From: JBAQMG01 sp049302575
Lineage (GTDB): Bacteria; Bacillota; Desulfitobacteriia; Desulfitobacteriales; Desulfitobacteriaceae
Reading direction: 5' to 3'
Length of the DNA stretch: 20,658 nucleotides
Assembly: GCA_049302575.1 (NCBI GenBank)
Contig: JBAQMG010000017.1
Location: 1 to 20,658 of the forward strand
Part shown: one piece after another, positions 8,626 to 15,416 of the stretch
Numbering within the stretch: position 1 is the first letter of the stretch
Layout: every line of letters starts with the position of its first letter
Translations under genes and position numbers: made by a program
Notes under the pieces: generated by a model
What the model was told of the DNA's origin: nothing
The model's database searches: none
Seen by the model: only the letters and a program-made list of their open reading frames with translations

Positions 8626-8645
8626 ATGTTTGACCCCCCTTTCGT

Positions 8646-8662
8646 TTTTAGAATGTCTAAAA
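8646..8662. promoter_or_regulatory. Operator-like inverted repeat TTTTAGA-ATG-TCTAAAA
   Basis: A perfect 7-bp inverted repeat around a 3-bp centre lies in the 97-bp gap between two divergent small genes, directly upstream of the ribosome binding site of the 64-residue gene. The size and symmetry suit a dimeric HTH repressor. No regulator gene is adjacent, so the cognate protein is unknown. Confidence 0.4.
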
Positions 8663-8722
8663 TGCAAAGAATTTAGTCATGGGGAATATAGGAAAACATC
8701 GTGTAGATTGGAGTAGAACTTT

Positions 8723-9436
8723 ATGGAAGAAATACAACTTGAACCTCAACCCGCTGTAATAAAACCAGTCTTAAATTGGGTAGACCTTTGCCTAGTGGTT
8801 GGAGGAATCGTCATTCTCTATGCTCTATTAATTCTTGGAACAATCTGGTTGGCAGGCACACTGCCTAATGAAAAGGTTTTAATTTATGCCAACGGGTTTT
8901 TTACCCAATTATCCTTTATAGCATTGATCTTATCCCTCAAGAAAATTCGCAAATGGTCTTGGTCAGATTTAGGCTTACGTTCAGTTAGCTTTAAGAAAAA
9001 ATGGTCACAGATTTTACAACTCTATCTGTTAACTTTATTTATCAATCTGATCTATGCTCTCTATCTTTACCAACATGGTTTTACTCCCCCCTCTACGGAT
9101 GTTTATACTAAACTACTTGGCGATACCACTTGGTTAACCTATCTTCTTAATCTACTTTTAGCTGTAGTTCTCGCACCGCTGGTAGAAGAAACCCTCTTTA
9201 GAGGGATCATCTACGGAAGTTTACGGACTTATCTGGGCAAATGGACCGCTGCAGCGCTTAGTGCCGCCCTATTTTCGGCCCTTCACCTCCAAGCCTATGG
9301 TTTTTTCCCCCGTTTAGTACTTGGCTTAGTATTAGCCCATCTCTATGAACAAAACCGCTCCCTCTTCCCTTCGATGACTTTCCACGCACTTAATAATTTG
9401 ATTGCTCTGACTTTGCTGGCAGGACTTGCGCCGTAA
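8723..9436 (+). CDS. CPBP family intramembrane glutamic/metal-dependent protease
   Basis: A 237-residue membrane protein of the CAAX-protease/bacteriocin-processing (CPBP, ABI) family, which cleaves substrates within or near the membrane. It has about seven hydrophobic segments. The family motifs are present: EExxxR as E155-E156-TLF-R160 with the following G161, a second histidine (H188 in SALHLQ), and the third motif H221-ALNN. The length is typical. The ATG at 8723 has a GGAG site 10 nt upstream. Substrate and role are unknown. Neighbouring genes are small membrane proteins, and the 64-residue single-span protein encoded divergently is one conceivable substrate, which is speculation. Confidence 0.9.
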   Translation: MEEIQLEPQPAVIKPVLNWVDLCLVVGGIVILYALLILGTIWLAGTLPNEKVLIYANGFFTQLSFIALILSLKKIRKWSWSDLGLRSVSFKKKWSQILQLYLLTLFINLIYALYLYQHGFTPPSTDVYTKLLGDTTWLTYLLNLLLAVVLAPLVEETLFRGIIYGSLRTYLGKWTAAALSAALFSALHLQAYGFFPRLVLGLVLAHLYEQNRSLFPSMTFHALNNLIALTLLAGLAP

Positions 9437-9440
9437 GCGG

Positions 9441-9475
9441 GGTTCGAGGCCCGAGGTTCGGGGTTCGGGGTTTGT
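9441..9475. repeat. Five tandem 7-bp GGTTCGR repeats
   Basis: Starting four bases after the CPBP stop codon, the units read GGTTCGA, GGCCCGA, GGTTCGG, GGTTCGG, GGTTTGT. The GC-rich heptamer array contrasts sharply with the AT-rich flanks. It resembles short tandemly repeated heptamer families scattered between genes in some bacteria. The G-tracts could also form a two-tier G-quadruplex on the plus strand. It is not a usable hairpin terminator. Confidence 0.8.
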
Positions 9476-9619
9476 GTCTCAAACAGAAAATTTATATAAA
9501 AACTAGACTTTAAACTTAAATCAAGGTAAACTATTAATCGATAAACTTGTTAATATCACATTCAAACTTCATGTTCCTTTGGGTACAAGCCTATCAATTT
9601 GTAAAGGGAGGGAAACAAT

Positions 9620-9853
9620 TTGAAAAACAAAAAAATAATAGGGATTATCCTTATATTAGTCGGTGTCTCCTTGATAGGATGGGAGACTTGGGATTATGTG
9701 CATTATTTGCAACTTGTTAATCAATTCAAGGATCAGCACAACATATCTTGGGTTTTGATGGCGCAAGATTATATGAAAATAGGCTTTGGGGTAATTAGCG
9801 TTGTAGTTGGAGTAGTGCTGTTAAATCTAAAAAAAGGTTCGTCTAAATTTTAA
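9620..9853 (+). CDS. Small two-span membrane protein of unknown function
   Basis: A 77-residue protein with two hydrophobic helices (residues 5-22 and about 54-70) joined by a polar, aromatic-rich loop (WETWDYVHYLQLVNQFKDQHN), and a positively charged C-terminus (LKKGSSKF). I recognise no family. It starts at TTG 9620, supported by an AAAGGGAGGG site 8 nt upstream. Both ends are predicted to face the cytoplasm. A hairpin terminator follows 35 bp after the stop, so it is probably a single-gene transcription unit. Confidence 0.65.
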   Translation: MKNKKIIGIILILVGVSLIGWETWDYVHYLQLVNQFKDQHNISWVLMAQDYMKIGFGVISVVVGVVLLNLKKGSSKF

Positions 9854-9887
9854 TACAAACCACACACAGAAAAAATATCTGTTAAGT

Positions 9888-9930
9888 AATAACGGCCATA
9901 GTCCTTAATGGATCTGGTCGTTATTGTTTT
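9888..9930 (+). terminator. Intrinsic terminator after the two-span protein gene
   Basis: The stem AATAACGGCCA pairs with TGGTCGTTATT (one G-U pair) around a 16-nt loop, followed by GTTTTC. It is well placed to end transcripts from the 9620 gene. Confidence 0.75.
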
Positions 9931-10155
9931 CTTATCCCTTCATATCAAGTGCTAACTTATATCCCCATAGTTGCAACGAGGGGCTTTACGTCAACAAGTT
10001 GTAATTTTATTTTTTAAATCCTGAAGGAGATTATTTAAATCTATCGAAATAGACTACTTATTAGATGATACGCCATAGCAAAATTTGCAATGTCTTTATT
10101 AATCAAAGATACATTAAATATTGTTCATAGGCAGGAAAAAACCAGGAGAGTAAGT
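9931..10155. other. Gap before the second ligase cluster
   Basis: With the terminator, 9854-10155 holds about 300 bp without a gene. Apart from the hairpin I see an orphan ribosome-binding-like GAAGGAGATT near 10022 with no usable start codon after it, and no convincing -35/-10 pair. The promoter of the downstream cluster should lie here. Confidence 0.4.
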
Positions 10156-10635
10156 ATGAATGCATTGATAAGTGATCGAACACGAAATACAATATTCTAT
10201 ATCCTACTTGGTATCGCGGTTATAAGTGTATCTATTTCTATTATAATTGGTCATAAACAAGATGTTATCTATTATAACGATTACCAATCGTTTCAACAAA
10301 TCGATAGTTCAAGTGCACCGCTTGCCGGGGAATTAGTAGAAAAATATCCAACCAGCTTTATTTTATTGTGGAAATACGCTCGGTGTCTAGAAGAAAACGG
10401 AAATTACTACCTAGCTGAAAAGTATTTAGATAAAGCACGCGTACAGTGCCAATTTCTTGTCGCAGACTTAAATTACCTCATTGACTATGGGAATGTTCTC
10501 TATTACCAAGGTAAGTATGCAAAATCCCGAAAATATTTCTCGAAGGCACAAGAAATATTTTCAAATTCAGATAATGCCAAGCAATTAACTAAAATATTAA
10601 AAGATATTGACAATAAACTAGAAAATGGTAGGTGA
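10156..10635 (+). CDS. Membrane-anchored TPR-like protein
   Basis: A 159-residue protein beginning with a short cytoplasmic stretch and one membrane helix (YILLGIAVISVSISIIIG, about residues 14-31), followed by an outward-facing helical region. That region resembles tetratricopeptide repeats: KYPTSFILLWKYARCLEENGNYYLAEKYLDKA and DLNYLIDYGNVLYYQGKYAKSRKYFSKA give at least two TPR-like helix pairs. I chose the ATG at 10156 because AGGAGAG lies 5 nt upstream; the frame extends to 10090 but without a ribosome binding site. It ends 4 bp before the ligase-family gene, so the two are co-translated. In region 1 a TPR tail is fused to the same kind of enzyme, so this protein likely supplies the missing TPR part in trans. 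Confidence 0.75.
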   Translation: MNALISDRTRNTIFYILLGIAVISVSISIIIGHKQDVIYYNDYQSFQQIDSSSAPLAGELVEKYPTSFILLWKYARCLEENGNYYLAEKYLDKARVQCQFLVADLNYLIDYGNVLYYQGKYAKSRKYFSKAQEIFSNSDNAKQLTKILKDIDNKLENGR

Positions 10636-10639
10636 AGAA

Positions 10640-12175
10640 ATGGCCAAGGTACAAAAGTTCATGGCCAAGTTTAATACGTCATATATGAGATCCGTTAAGG
10701 TTGATGTCGATGTTATCTTATTTTTTTTATTGTTGGCGATCCTTGCGGCTCTTCCGCTGATCACGCATACGGTAATGATCCAACACATTAGCCCAACAAT
10801 AAATAATGCTATCTCTGACACTGGGTCGTATGGTGATGTAGTAGTTTACTATAAATTCATTTTTCTGATTATCACAACTATAGTTCTTATCGGACTTTTC
10901 CTTTACAAAATGGTTGTAACTAATTACACAATTAAATCAAGCTATATTAACCTACCCGTAACCATCATGTTTTTACTAATTATATCTTCAATGTTGTTCT
11001 CAGATTACAAAACTATAAGTGTTTTTGGAGACTTTCATCGGCATCAGGGAGCACTAACATTTTTAAGTTACCTGCTTATATTTATAATAGCCTCAAACAC
11101 AGTCTTTACCAAGCGAAAGCTTCGATTGATCTTTCACGCTCTTATACCTTTAATCTTAGTCAATACAATATTATCTGTAATTAATTTTTATGGATACAAT
11201 ATTTGGCCTCTTGTCAGTATGATTACGTTTAGTTTTCCGACGTTGGCTCCTGGATCTTTCTTTGGTTCAACTTTTGGACATCCTAACCATTTAAGTGGTA
11301 TCGGCAGTGTCCTTACCCTTCTATTTTCAACTAAAGCTATCTTAACTCCAGCTACGAAAGATAAAATACTAAATATATTATTATCTACTTTATCATTTAC
11401 AATGGTTCTTTGTTCTCTTTCTACCAGTGGATTCCTTACTATCCTAATATTCATTCCTCTTTTAGCTTTGATTGTATATAAAGCTCCCAAGAGCAGAGTA
11501 AAATTATTAACTATTATATCAATAATAGTTTTATTTTCTTTTGTGTTTATTACACTAAACTTTCATAATAACGAAATTTGGAATAATAGTATTGGGTATT
11601 TTACAAATGAAGGTGATCCAAACTCAAAAAAACAGACTTACAATGTTAAACCGAAGCAATTAGACACTGCAAAACCCTCGGAGCAACTTGATGACGTTGA
11701 CCTCTCCTTACCAACACCAGGCGTTGGTCCAGGTAACGGCAGACTATATATTTGGAAAAAAACTATTGAGCTAATTAATAAACGACCTCTACTAGGATAT
11801 GGTCTTGATACCCTCGGATATTATTTTCCACAAGGTGATTCTGCTAAAATATCTAACATTGGAGGAGGCGAAAATGTGTTTGTGGATAAACCCCACAATA
11901 CATATTTAGGGTTTGTCTTCGGTTTAGGCTTACCTTTTCTTTTAGTTTTTGCTTTACTCATATTTCGCCACTTCTGGGAGCACATCAAAATAATCAAAAA
12001 TTACATTGACGATGAACTGCACATCATGATTATGAGCTTATTCATAGGCTGGTTTGCTTATCTTTTTCAGGGATTAATCAATGATCCTATCGCTAGTACT
12101 GCACCAGTTTTCTGGGTTCTTTTTGGAGTTAACGTTTCAATATTGAGGGAACTTAAGGAACTTAAAAACAGCTAA
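10640..12175 (+). CDS. O-antigen ligase family protein
   Basis: A 511-residue polytopic membrane protein of the Wzy_C/O-antigen ligase superfamily. It has about eleven hydrophobic segments, an HPNHLSG motif in the middle, a large outer loop rich in Pro/Asp/Lys between helices, and then KRPLLGYGLDTLG followed by the conserved KPHNTYLGFVFGLG with the histidine in the catalytic-loop position. WFAYLFQGLINDP is the last family segment. The frame opens at 10625, but the ATG at 10640 is preceded by AGGTGA and is preferred. It follows the TPR-like gene by 4 bp and its stop shares one base with a nucleotidyltransferase start (TAATG). It is clearly more AT-rich than the region 1 ligase gene, consistent with separate acquisition. 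Whether it is a polymerase, ligase or protein glycosyltransferase is open. Confidence 0.85.
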   Translation: MAKVQKFMAKFNTSYMRSVKVDVDVILFFLLLAILAALPLITHTVMIQHISPTINNAISDTGSYGDVVVYYKFIFLIITTIVLIGLFLYKMVVTNYTIKSSYINLPVTIMFLLIISSMLFSDYKTISVFGDFHRHQGALTFLSYLLIFIIASNTVFTKRKLRLIFHALIPLILVNTILSVINFYGYNIWPLVSMITFSFPTLAPGSFFGSTFGHPNHLSGIGSVLTLLFSTKAILTPATKDKILNILLSTLSFTMVLCSLSTSGFLTILIFIPLLALIVYKAPKSRVKLLTIISIIVLFSFVFITLNFHNNEIWNNSIGYFTNEGDPNSKKQTYNVKPKQLDTAKPSEQLDDVDLSLPTPGVGPGNGRLYIWKKTIELINKRPLLGYGLDTLGYYFPQGDSAKISNIGGGENVFVDKPHNTYLGFVFGLGLPFLLVFALLIFRHFWEHIKIIKNYIDDELHIMIMSLFIGWFAYLFQGLINDPIASTAPVFWVLFGVNVSILRELKELKNS

Positions 12176-12302
12176 TGGTTATGATAGAACATATTTATAC
12201 AAGAGAAGAAATAAGAGTTATTGTTCGTGAACTTGCTCAGCGCTATGGGGTTGAACGGTTTTCTCTTTTTGGCTCCTACTCAAGGGGAGATGCAAGACTA
12301 GT
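12175..12302 (+). pseudogene. MNT-type nucleotidyltransferase, 3'-truncated
   Basis: Only the first 40 or so residues remain: a helical N-terminus (TREEIRVIVRELAQRYGVERFSLFG) leading into the GSYSRGDA motif, the GSx(10)DxD-type start of minimal nucleotidyltransferases (MNT/MntA). After RGDA the reading frame runs into antisense of an IS3 transposase at about 12300 and stops at 12408, so the DxD catalytic carboxylates are lost. Its ATG overlaps the ligase stop by one base, indicating former translational coupling. Intact relatives often pair with a HEPN protein as toxin-antitoxin modules; no HEPN gene remains here. The fragment is surely non-functional as a transferase. Confidence 0.8.
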
Positions 12303-12788
12303 TCCGCTTTCATGTGATTCGCCATCTTTAATCCTACGATGGTTCCGTCAAAGCAGTCTAAAACGGCGGCTACATAGAGTTTTCCATCAGCTGTGGGGAT
12401 TTCGGTGATATCGCCCAACCATTTCTGATTGGGTGATGAAGCACTGAAATCCTGTTGGATCAGGTTTTCACTGGCTTGTGCCTTAAGGTCAGCCTTGGTA
12501 ATTCCTTTGGCATGGTATTTCTTCTTAAGCATAAGGTGATGCATCTTGCAAAGTTTAAGAATCAAGTAATAGCTTTGGGTATAGCCATGAAAAAGCTTTA
12601 AATCTAAATAAATTCTTATACGCTCCATCGTCCTCGTTTTCTGCACGAATCTGACGGATCTTAGCCAAAAGTTTTTCATATTTATAGGGGCTACCTTGGT
12701 TCTTTAGCCACTTGTAATAACCTGCTTCACTAACTTCTAATACCCTGCACATCACTTTTACGCTGTGCTGCTTAGTTAGATCTTTCAT
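12300..12788 (-). pseudogene. IS3-family transposase orfB (frameshifted and truncated)
   Basis: The N-terminal part (MKDLTKQHSVKVMCRVLEVSEAGYYKWLKN and IRQIRAENEDDGAY) reads from 12788. A second frame then continues with IYLDLKLFHGYTQSYY through LGDITEIPTADGKLYVAAVLDCFDGTIVGLKMANHMKAEL. A frameshift near 12620 separates them. The first catalytic Asp (GDIT) and second Asp (LDCFDG) of the DDE domain are visible; the final Glu is beyond the truncation at about 12300. The gene cannot make active transposase. Confidence 0.85.
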
Positions 12789-12838
12789 CCTTAGTGCCCA
12801 TATAAACTTAAAGAGTTCTCGCGCAGCTACTTCTTTTG

Positions 12839-13113
12839 GCTCCCTGCGAAAAAAGCTAAAGCTTTTTTCAGAATATCATTAGCGGTTTCAAGTTCCTTAA
12901 TCTTTTTTCTAGCGCTCTGGTTTCCACCATTTTAGGGTCTATACGCTGATTTCCGCTACCGACAAACGCAATAGATCCATACTTTTTGTTTTGGCTTCTC
13001 CATGTGTTTAGTGTAGCTAGAGGTATTCCTAATTGTTCTGTTGCTGCAGTTGGTCCGATTTCATAGGAAAGTTTGATGGCTTCTTTCTTAAATTCTTGGT
13101 CATAAACTCGCAT
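12839..13113 (-). pseudogene. IS3-family transposase orfA (frameshifted)
   Basis: Starts at ATG 13113 with a classic orfA HTH (MRVYDQEFKKEAIKLSYEIGP, then GIPLATLNTWRSQNK). The frame breaks after about residue 71 at a run of six A (12903-12908 on the plus strand as T6). Moving back one base restores LEKKIKELETANDILKKALAFF and a natural stop near 12840, the expected leucine-zipper-like tail. The break is probably an indel in the homopolymer. Programmed slippage is less likely, because the frame-0 phasing of the A6G heptamer is not the canonical A-AAA-AAG. Confidence 0.8.
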
Positions 13114-13186
13114 TTGGATCCTTCTTTCGTTTTTACTATTATTACCAAATATACGAGTTTTCTGACTTAACTAAAATGATACTACC

Positions 13187-13223
13187 ACAAAGTAAGCAAC
13201 CGAATAACTGTTGCTTACTTTGT
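13187..13223. terminator. Perfect 14-bp stem hairpin, likely bidirectional terminator
   Basis: ACAAAGTAAGCAAC pairs perfectly with GTTGCTTACTTTGT around the loop CGAATAACT. It ends 7 bp from the stop codon of the choice-of-anchor-L gene, which it most likely terminates on the minus strand, although the following minus-strand sequence is only moderately T-rich. On the plus strand it is followed by T-rich TGATATTTATTTTATTTT, so it may also block read-through from the left. Confidence 0.7.
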
Positions 13224-13229
13224 TGATAT

Positions 13230-14870
13230 TTATTTTATTTTGTATGCTTTATGATTACCAGTTGTTAGATTTCCAGAAACGAAAAGGATAGGATTGCCGT
13301 TGGTGTCTTTTATATTAATTCTGGCACTATCACTTGCTCCCAGTTTACCAGTATCAGCAAATAGAAACTCTACACTATATCCTTTCTTACCATTATATGT
13401 TCCAGTTCCTGTCCCAATAATGGTATTAAAACCAGCAGTCGAAGAGTTACTTATGTCTGGATCCACATAGATACCAATGGTATTTAATGTATCCATCTGA
13501 AACTTGTTCATGTTTCCATTTCTCCATGTGACCTTTAGATTGTTGCTACCTACAGCCCCTTTAGATCGGAGAGTAAACTCATGTGCGACGCTAATACCAT
13601 CATTAGTAAAGACACTTCCGCTTCCTGTCATAAAGCCTGACAGGGATTGTACTACAACAGAAACTGTAGCATTAGCAACTCCACCCTTACCATCGTAAAT
13701 CGTATAATGGAAAGTGTCTGTGCCTAGAAAAGTTCCATTGGGCGTATAGGTTAATGACTTACCGTTGGTATTAATCACAACGTTGCCGTAATCGCCATTA
13801 TTAACATTAGTTACCATTAAAGGGTCTCCATCTGGATCACTGTCATTAGCAAGCACATCAATCGTGACAGGTATAGACTGCATTGTTGTTGTCTGATCAT
13901 TATTTGCAACTGGTGGATTGTTGGGCTTATCTGTAAAGCTATCTGTCTTAATGAACACATTAGAATCTAAAGCTGTGTCACCAGAATCAGCAATTGCCAG
14001 CTTTATGTGATTAACAACGCCCTTATTTACAGGTGCATATACTGAGAGAACTAGCGTCATTCCATCCATTTCTGTGTTTATAGCCCCGCCACCATCACTA
14101 AGATCATTGTTGATATAGTATACAGAGTTTGAAGCATTTGTTCCAAGTGGATTGCCACCATTAACATTATTAATTGAAACATTGATATTGCTACCAGGTA
14201 ATTTAGCGACATTCTGCCCATTTAGAAAGAAGCCAAACACATCATTATAACTAGAATTTACAAATTCATTATATTCATCAGAAGCGAATACATATTGGAA
14301 TGATATGTTGTCATTATTTGGTATAAAATCGAATTGCAACGTGGTAGCATCTTTAGTTGTGTATCCTGGTATTAAGCTATCTAGGTCTGAGTCACCACCT
14401 GAACCGTTATTAGCAGAAATACTATCACTAACGTTTGGTCCAGGTACATTATGTATGTTACCTGTACTAAGAACAATTCCATTTTGAAAACCAATAATAT
14501 TGTTTGTAGTATTGAAGGCACCAGCAGCCGTTGAAGCACCTGTGAATGTGATGTTACTTACAGGTATGCTAGCTCCAACAAGCGACTCAACTAGGGACTG
14601 TGCGTTGGTACTAGTAAGGTCAGTCAGCTGCCAGTCAGCTGCACCTCCCGTGGTGCGTACGCTAGAACGTGTGTTTTTAGTTGGCATAAGATCACCCTTA
14701 GAGTGTGCGCCAGATCTTGTGTTTTTATCGATTATGAGCTTACTCCTAGAATCAGCTGTTCCTCCTGCGGCTTGTACACGATGTAAATTAAATCCGAAAA
14801 TTGTGGTCGTTATTAGACCAGAAACTAATAGACATGCTAAAGACCGCTTAATGATTGAGTTCACTTTCAT
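13230..14870 (-). CDS. Secreted choice-of-anchor-L protein with cadherin-like domain
   Basis: A 546-residue exported protein. A signal peptide (MKVNSIIKRSLACLLVSGLI...) has a likely cut after VQA (residue 34). A short linker with a repeated KNTRS element (residues about 49-80) precedes a choice-of-anchor-L domain (about 80-315), marked by NITFTGASTAAGAF, GIVLSTGN and FASDEYNEFVNSSYNDVFGFFLNG. Then comes one cadherin-like/Ig-type module (about 318-412) with PPVANNDQ, DVLANDSDPDGDPL and YTIYDGKGG. A C-terminal beta-rich domain (about 415-546), with GTGTYNGKKGYSVEFLFAD and DSARINIKD, resembles post-COAP-1 modules. There is no sortase, SLH or membrane anchor at the C-terminus. The ATG at 14870 has GAGGAG upstream; the frame extending to 14960 lacks a site. 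An adhesive or matrix role is inferred from domains. Transcribed divergently from the protease gene. Confidence 0.85.
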   Translation of the reverse strand: MKVNSIIKRSLACLLVSGLITTTIFGFNLHRVQAAGGTADSRSKLIIDKNTRSGAHSKGDLMPTKNTRSSVRTTGGAADWQLTDLTSTNAQSLVESLVGASIPVSNITFTGASTAAGAFNTTNNIIGFQNGIVLSTGNIHNVPGPNVSDSISANNGSGGDSDLDSLIPGYTTKDATTLQFDFIPNNDNISFQYVFASDEYNEFVNSSYNDVFGFFLNGQNVAKLPGSNINVSINNVNGGNPLGTNASNSVYYINNDLSDGGGAINTEMDGMTLVLSVYAPVNKGVVNHIKLAIADSGDTALDSNVFIKTDSFTDKPNNPPVANNDQTTTMQSIPVTIDVLANDSDPDGDPLMVTNVNNGDYGNVVINTNGKSLTYTPNGTFLGTDTFHYTIYDGKGGVANATVSVVVQSLSGFMTGSGSVFTNDGISVAHEFTLRSKGAVGSNNLKVTWRNGNMNKFQMDTLNTIGIYVDPDISNSSTAGFNTIIGTGTGTYNGKKGYSVEFLFADTGKLGASDSARINIKDTNGNPILFVSGNLTTGNHKAYKIK

Positions 14871-15053
14871 CTCTTTACTCCTCTCCTCATTTAGAAAATC
14901 AGGAAATAACCAACCACACTGCTCTTTATAATATATGCAGATCTCAATACATATTAACATAACTGATTTATTTTTTTTGTCGAAATATGTTTTGGGTAAA
15001 AAATATTTTTCAAACTTAACTTATTATAGTTAGTAAAGGAAACGTGCGGGGGT

Positions 15054-15086
15054 ACGCGAGATTAAAGTCGTTAATTTTTCTCGTGT
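15054..15086. repeat. Hairpin in the divergent intergenic region
   Basis: ACGCGAG pairs with CTCGTGT (one G-U) and an inner ATTAA pairs with TTAAT around AGTCG, separated by a TTTT bulge on one side. It lies in the middle of the divergent region. It could be the remnant of a terminator or a structured regulatory element. Confidence 0.4.
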
Positions 15087-15257
15087 TCTTGAGTTCATGC
15101 ATCATTTTAAAAATTTAAGCTAGCCCAACTTAATAATAAAGTTTAATAGATGTCCGTTTTATTTCACCAATGGATTTAAATTACTTTTAAGAATCTATCC
15201 AGATAATTTGAAGACTCTTGCTGAAACGTTTAAGAATCTCTGCAAATATTAACATTG

Positions 15258-15311
15258 TCGAAACTGCTCGAAACATTTTTGTACCTCTTTTTCATTATTT
15301 TATATTATAAT
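15258..15311 (+). promoter_or_regulatory. Candidate activator-dependent promoter of the S8 protease gene
   Basis: Two copies of TCGAAAC start at 15258 and 15268, one helical turn apart. A consensus -10 TATAAT sits at 15306-15311, but the bases at the expected -35 (15283-15288, ACCTCT) do not match TTGACA. Direct repeats with a 10-11 bp pitch just upstream of a poor -35 are the usual layout for response-regulator-activated promoters. The regulator is unknown. Confidence 0.4.
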
Positions 15312-15416
15312 AAAATATATTTAGCTACTATTCCTGATGAAAAGGAGGAAAGTCGATGGTTCTATCCCTAGGATAAACGAAAAATATAAATATAAATTTA
15401 AAAGGGAGGGTGAACT

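Larger units (their letters stand above)
12298..13185 (-). mobile_element. Decayed IS3-family element, one end missing
   Basis: The span holds orfA and orfB remnants of an IS3 (IS150-like) element on the minus strand. The orfA-proximal end lies somewhere in 13114-13190, where I could not fix the exact terminal repeat. The orfB-distal end is lost: the element stops inside the transposase catalytic domain at about 12300 and abuts the truncated nucleotidyltransferase, so a deletion joined the two. Confidence 0.8.
14871..15416. promoter_or_regulatory. Shared control region of the divergent secreted-protein genes
   Basis: This 546-bp AT-rich stretch has no gene I can support. It contains a hairpin (15054-15086), an 11-bp direct repeat TTTAAGAATCT at 15186 and 15229, tandem TCGAAAC heptamers (15258-15274) and a TATAAT at 15306-15311. 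The RBS of the protease gene is AAAGGGAGGGTG, ending 5 nt before its TTG. The 5' leader of the protease transcript would be about 100 nt and contains the small palindrome TATCCCTAGGATA (15363-15375). Promoters for the minus-strand gene could not be fixed. Confidence 0.5.

Noticed and set aside
9441..9475. CRISPR-like repeat array
   Set aside because: The units are 7 bp and directly tandem, with no spacers.
12218..12300. Extension of the transposase frame past the junction
   Set aside because: It reads antisense of the nucleotidyltransferase gene and the protein similarity stops near 12300.
12898..12912. Programmed -1 frameshift in orfA
   Set aside because: Wrong phase and wrong place for IS3-family programmed shifting, and the element is already broken elsewhere; kept only as a low-interest note.
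14500..14931. 143-residue plus-strand frame opposite the choice-of-anchor-L gene
   Set aside because: Antisense shadow: no ribosome binding site or domain, while the opposite strand has a signal peptide and recognisable domains.
15330..15400. Possible riboswitch in the protease leader
   Set aside because: The leader has GAAAAGGAGGAAAG and a small palindrome, but I could not match any known aptamer core such as c-di-GMP-I or -II.
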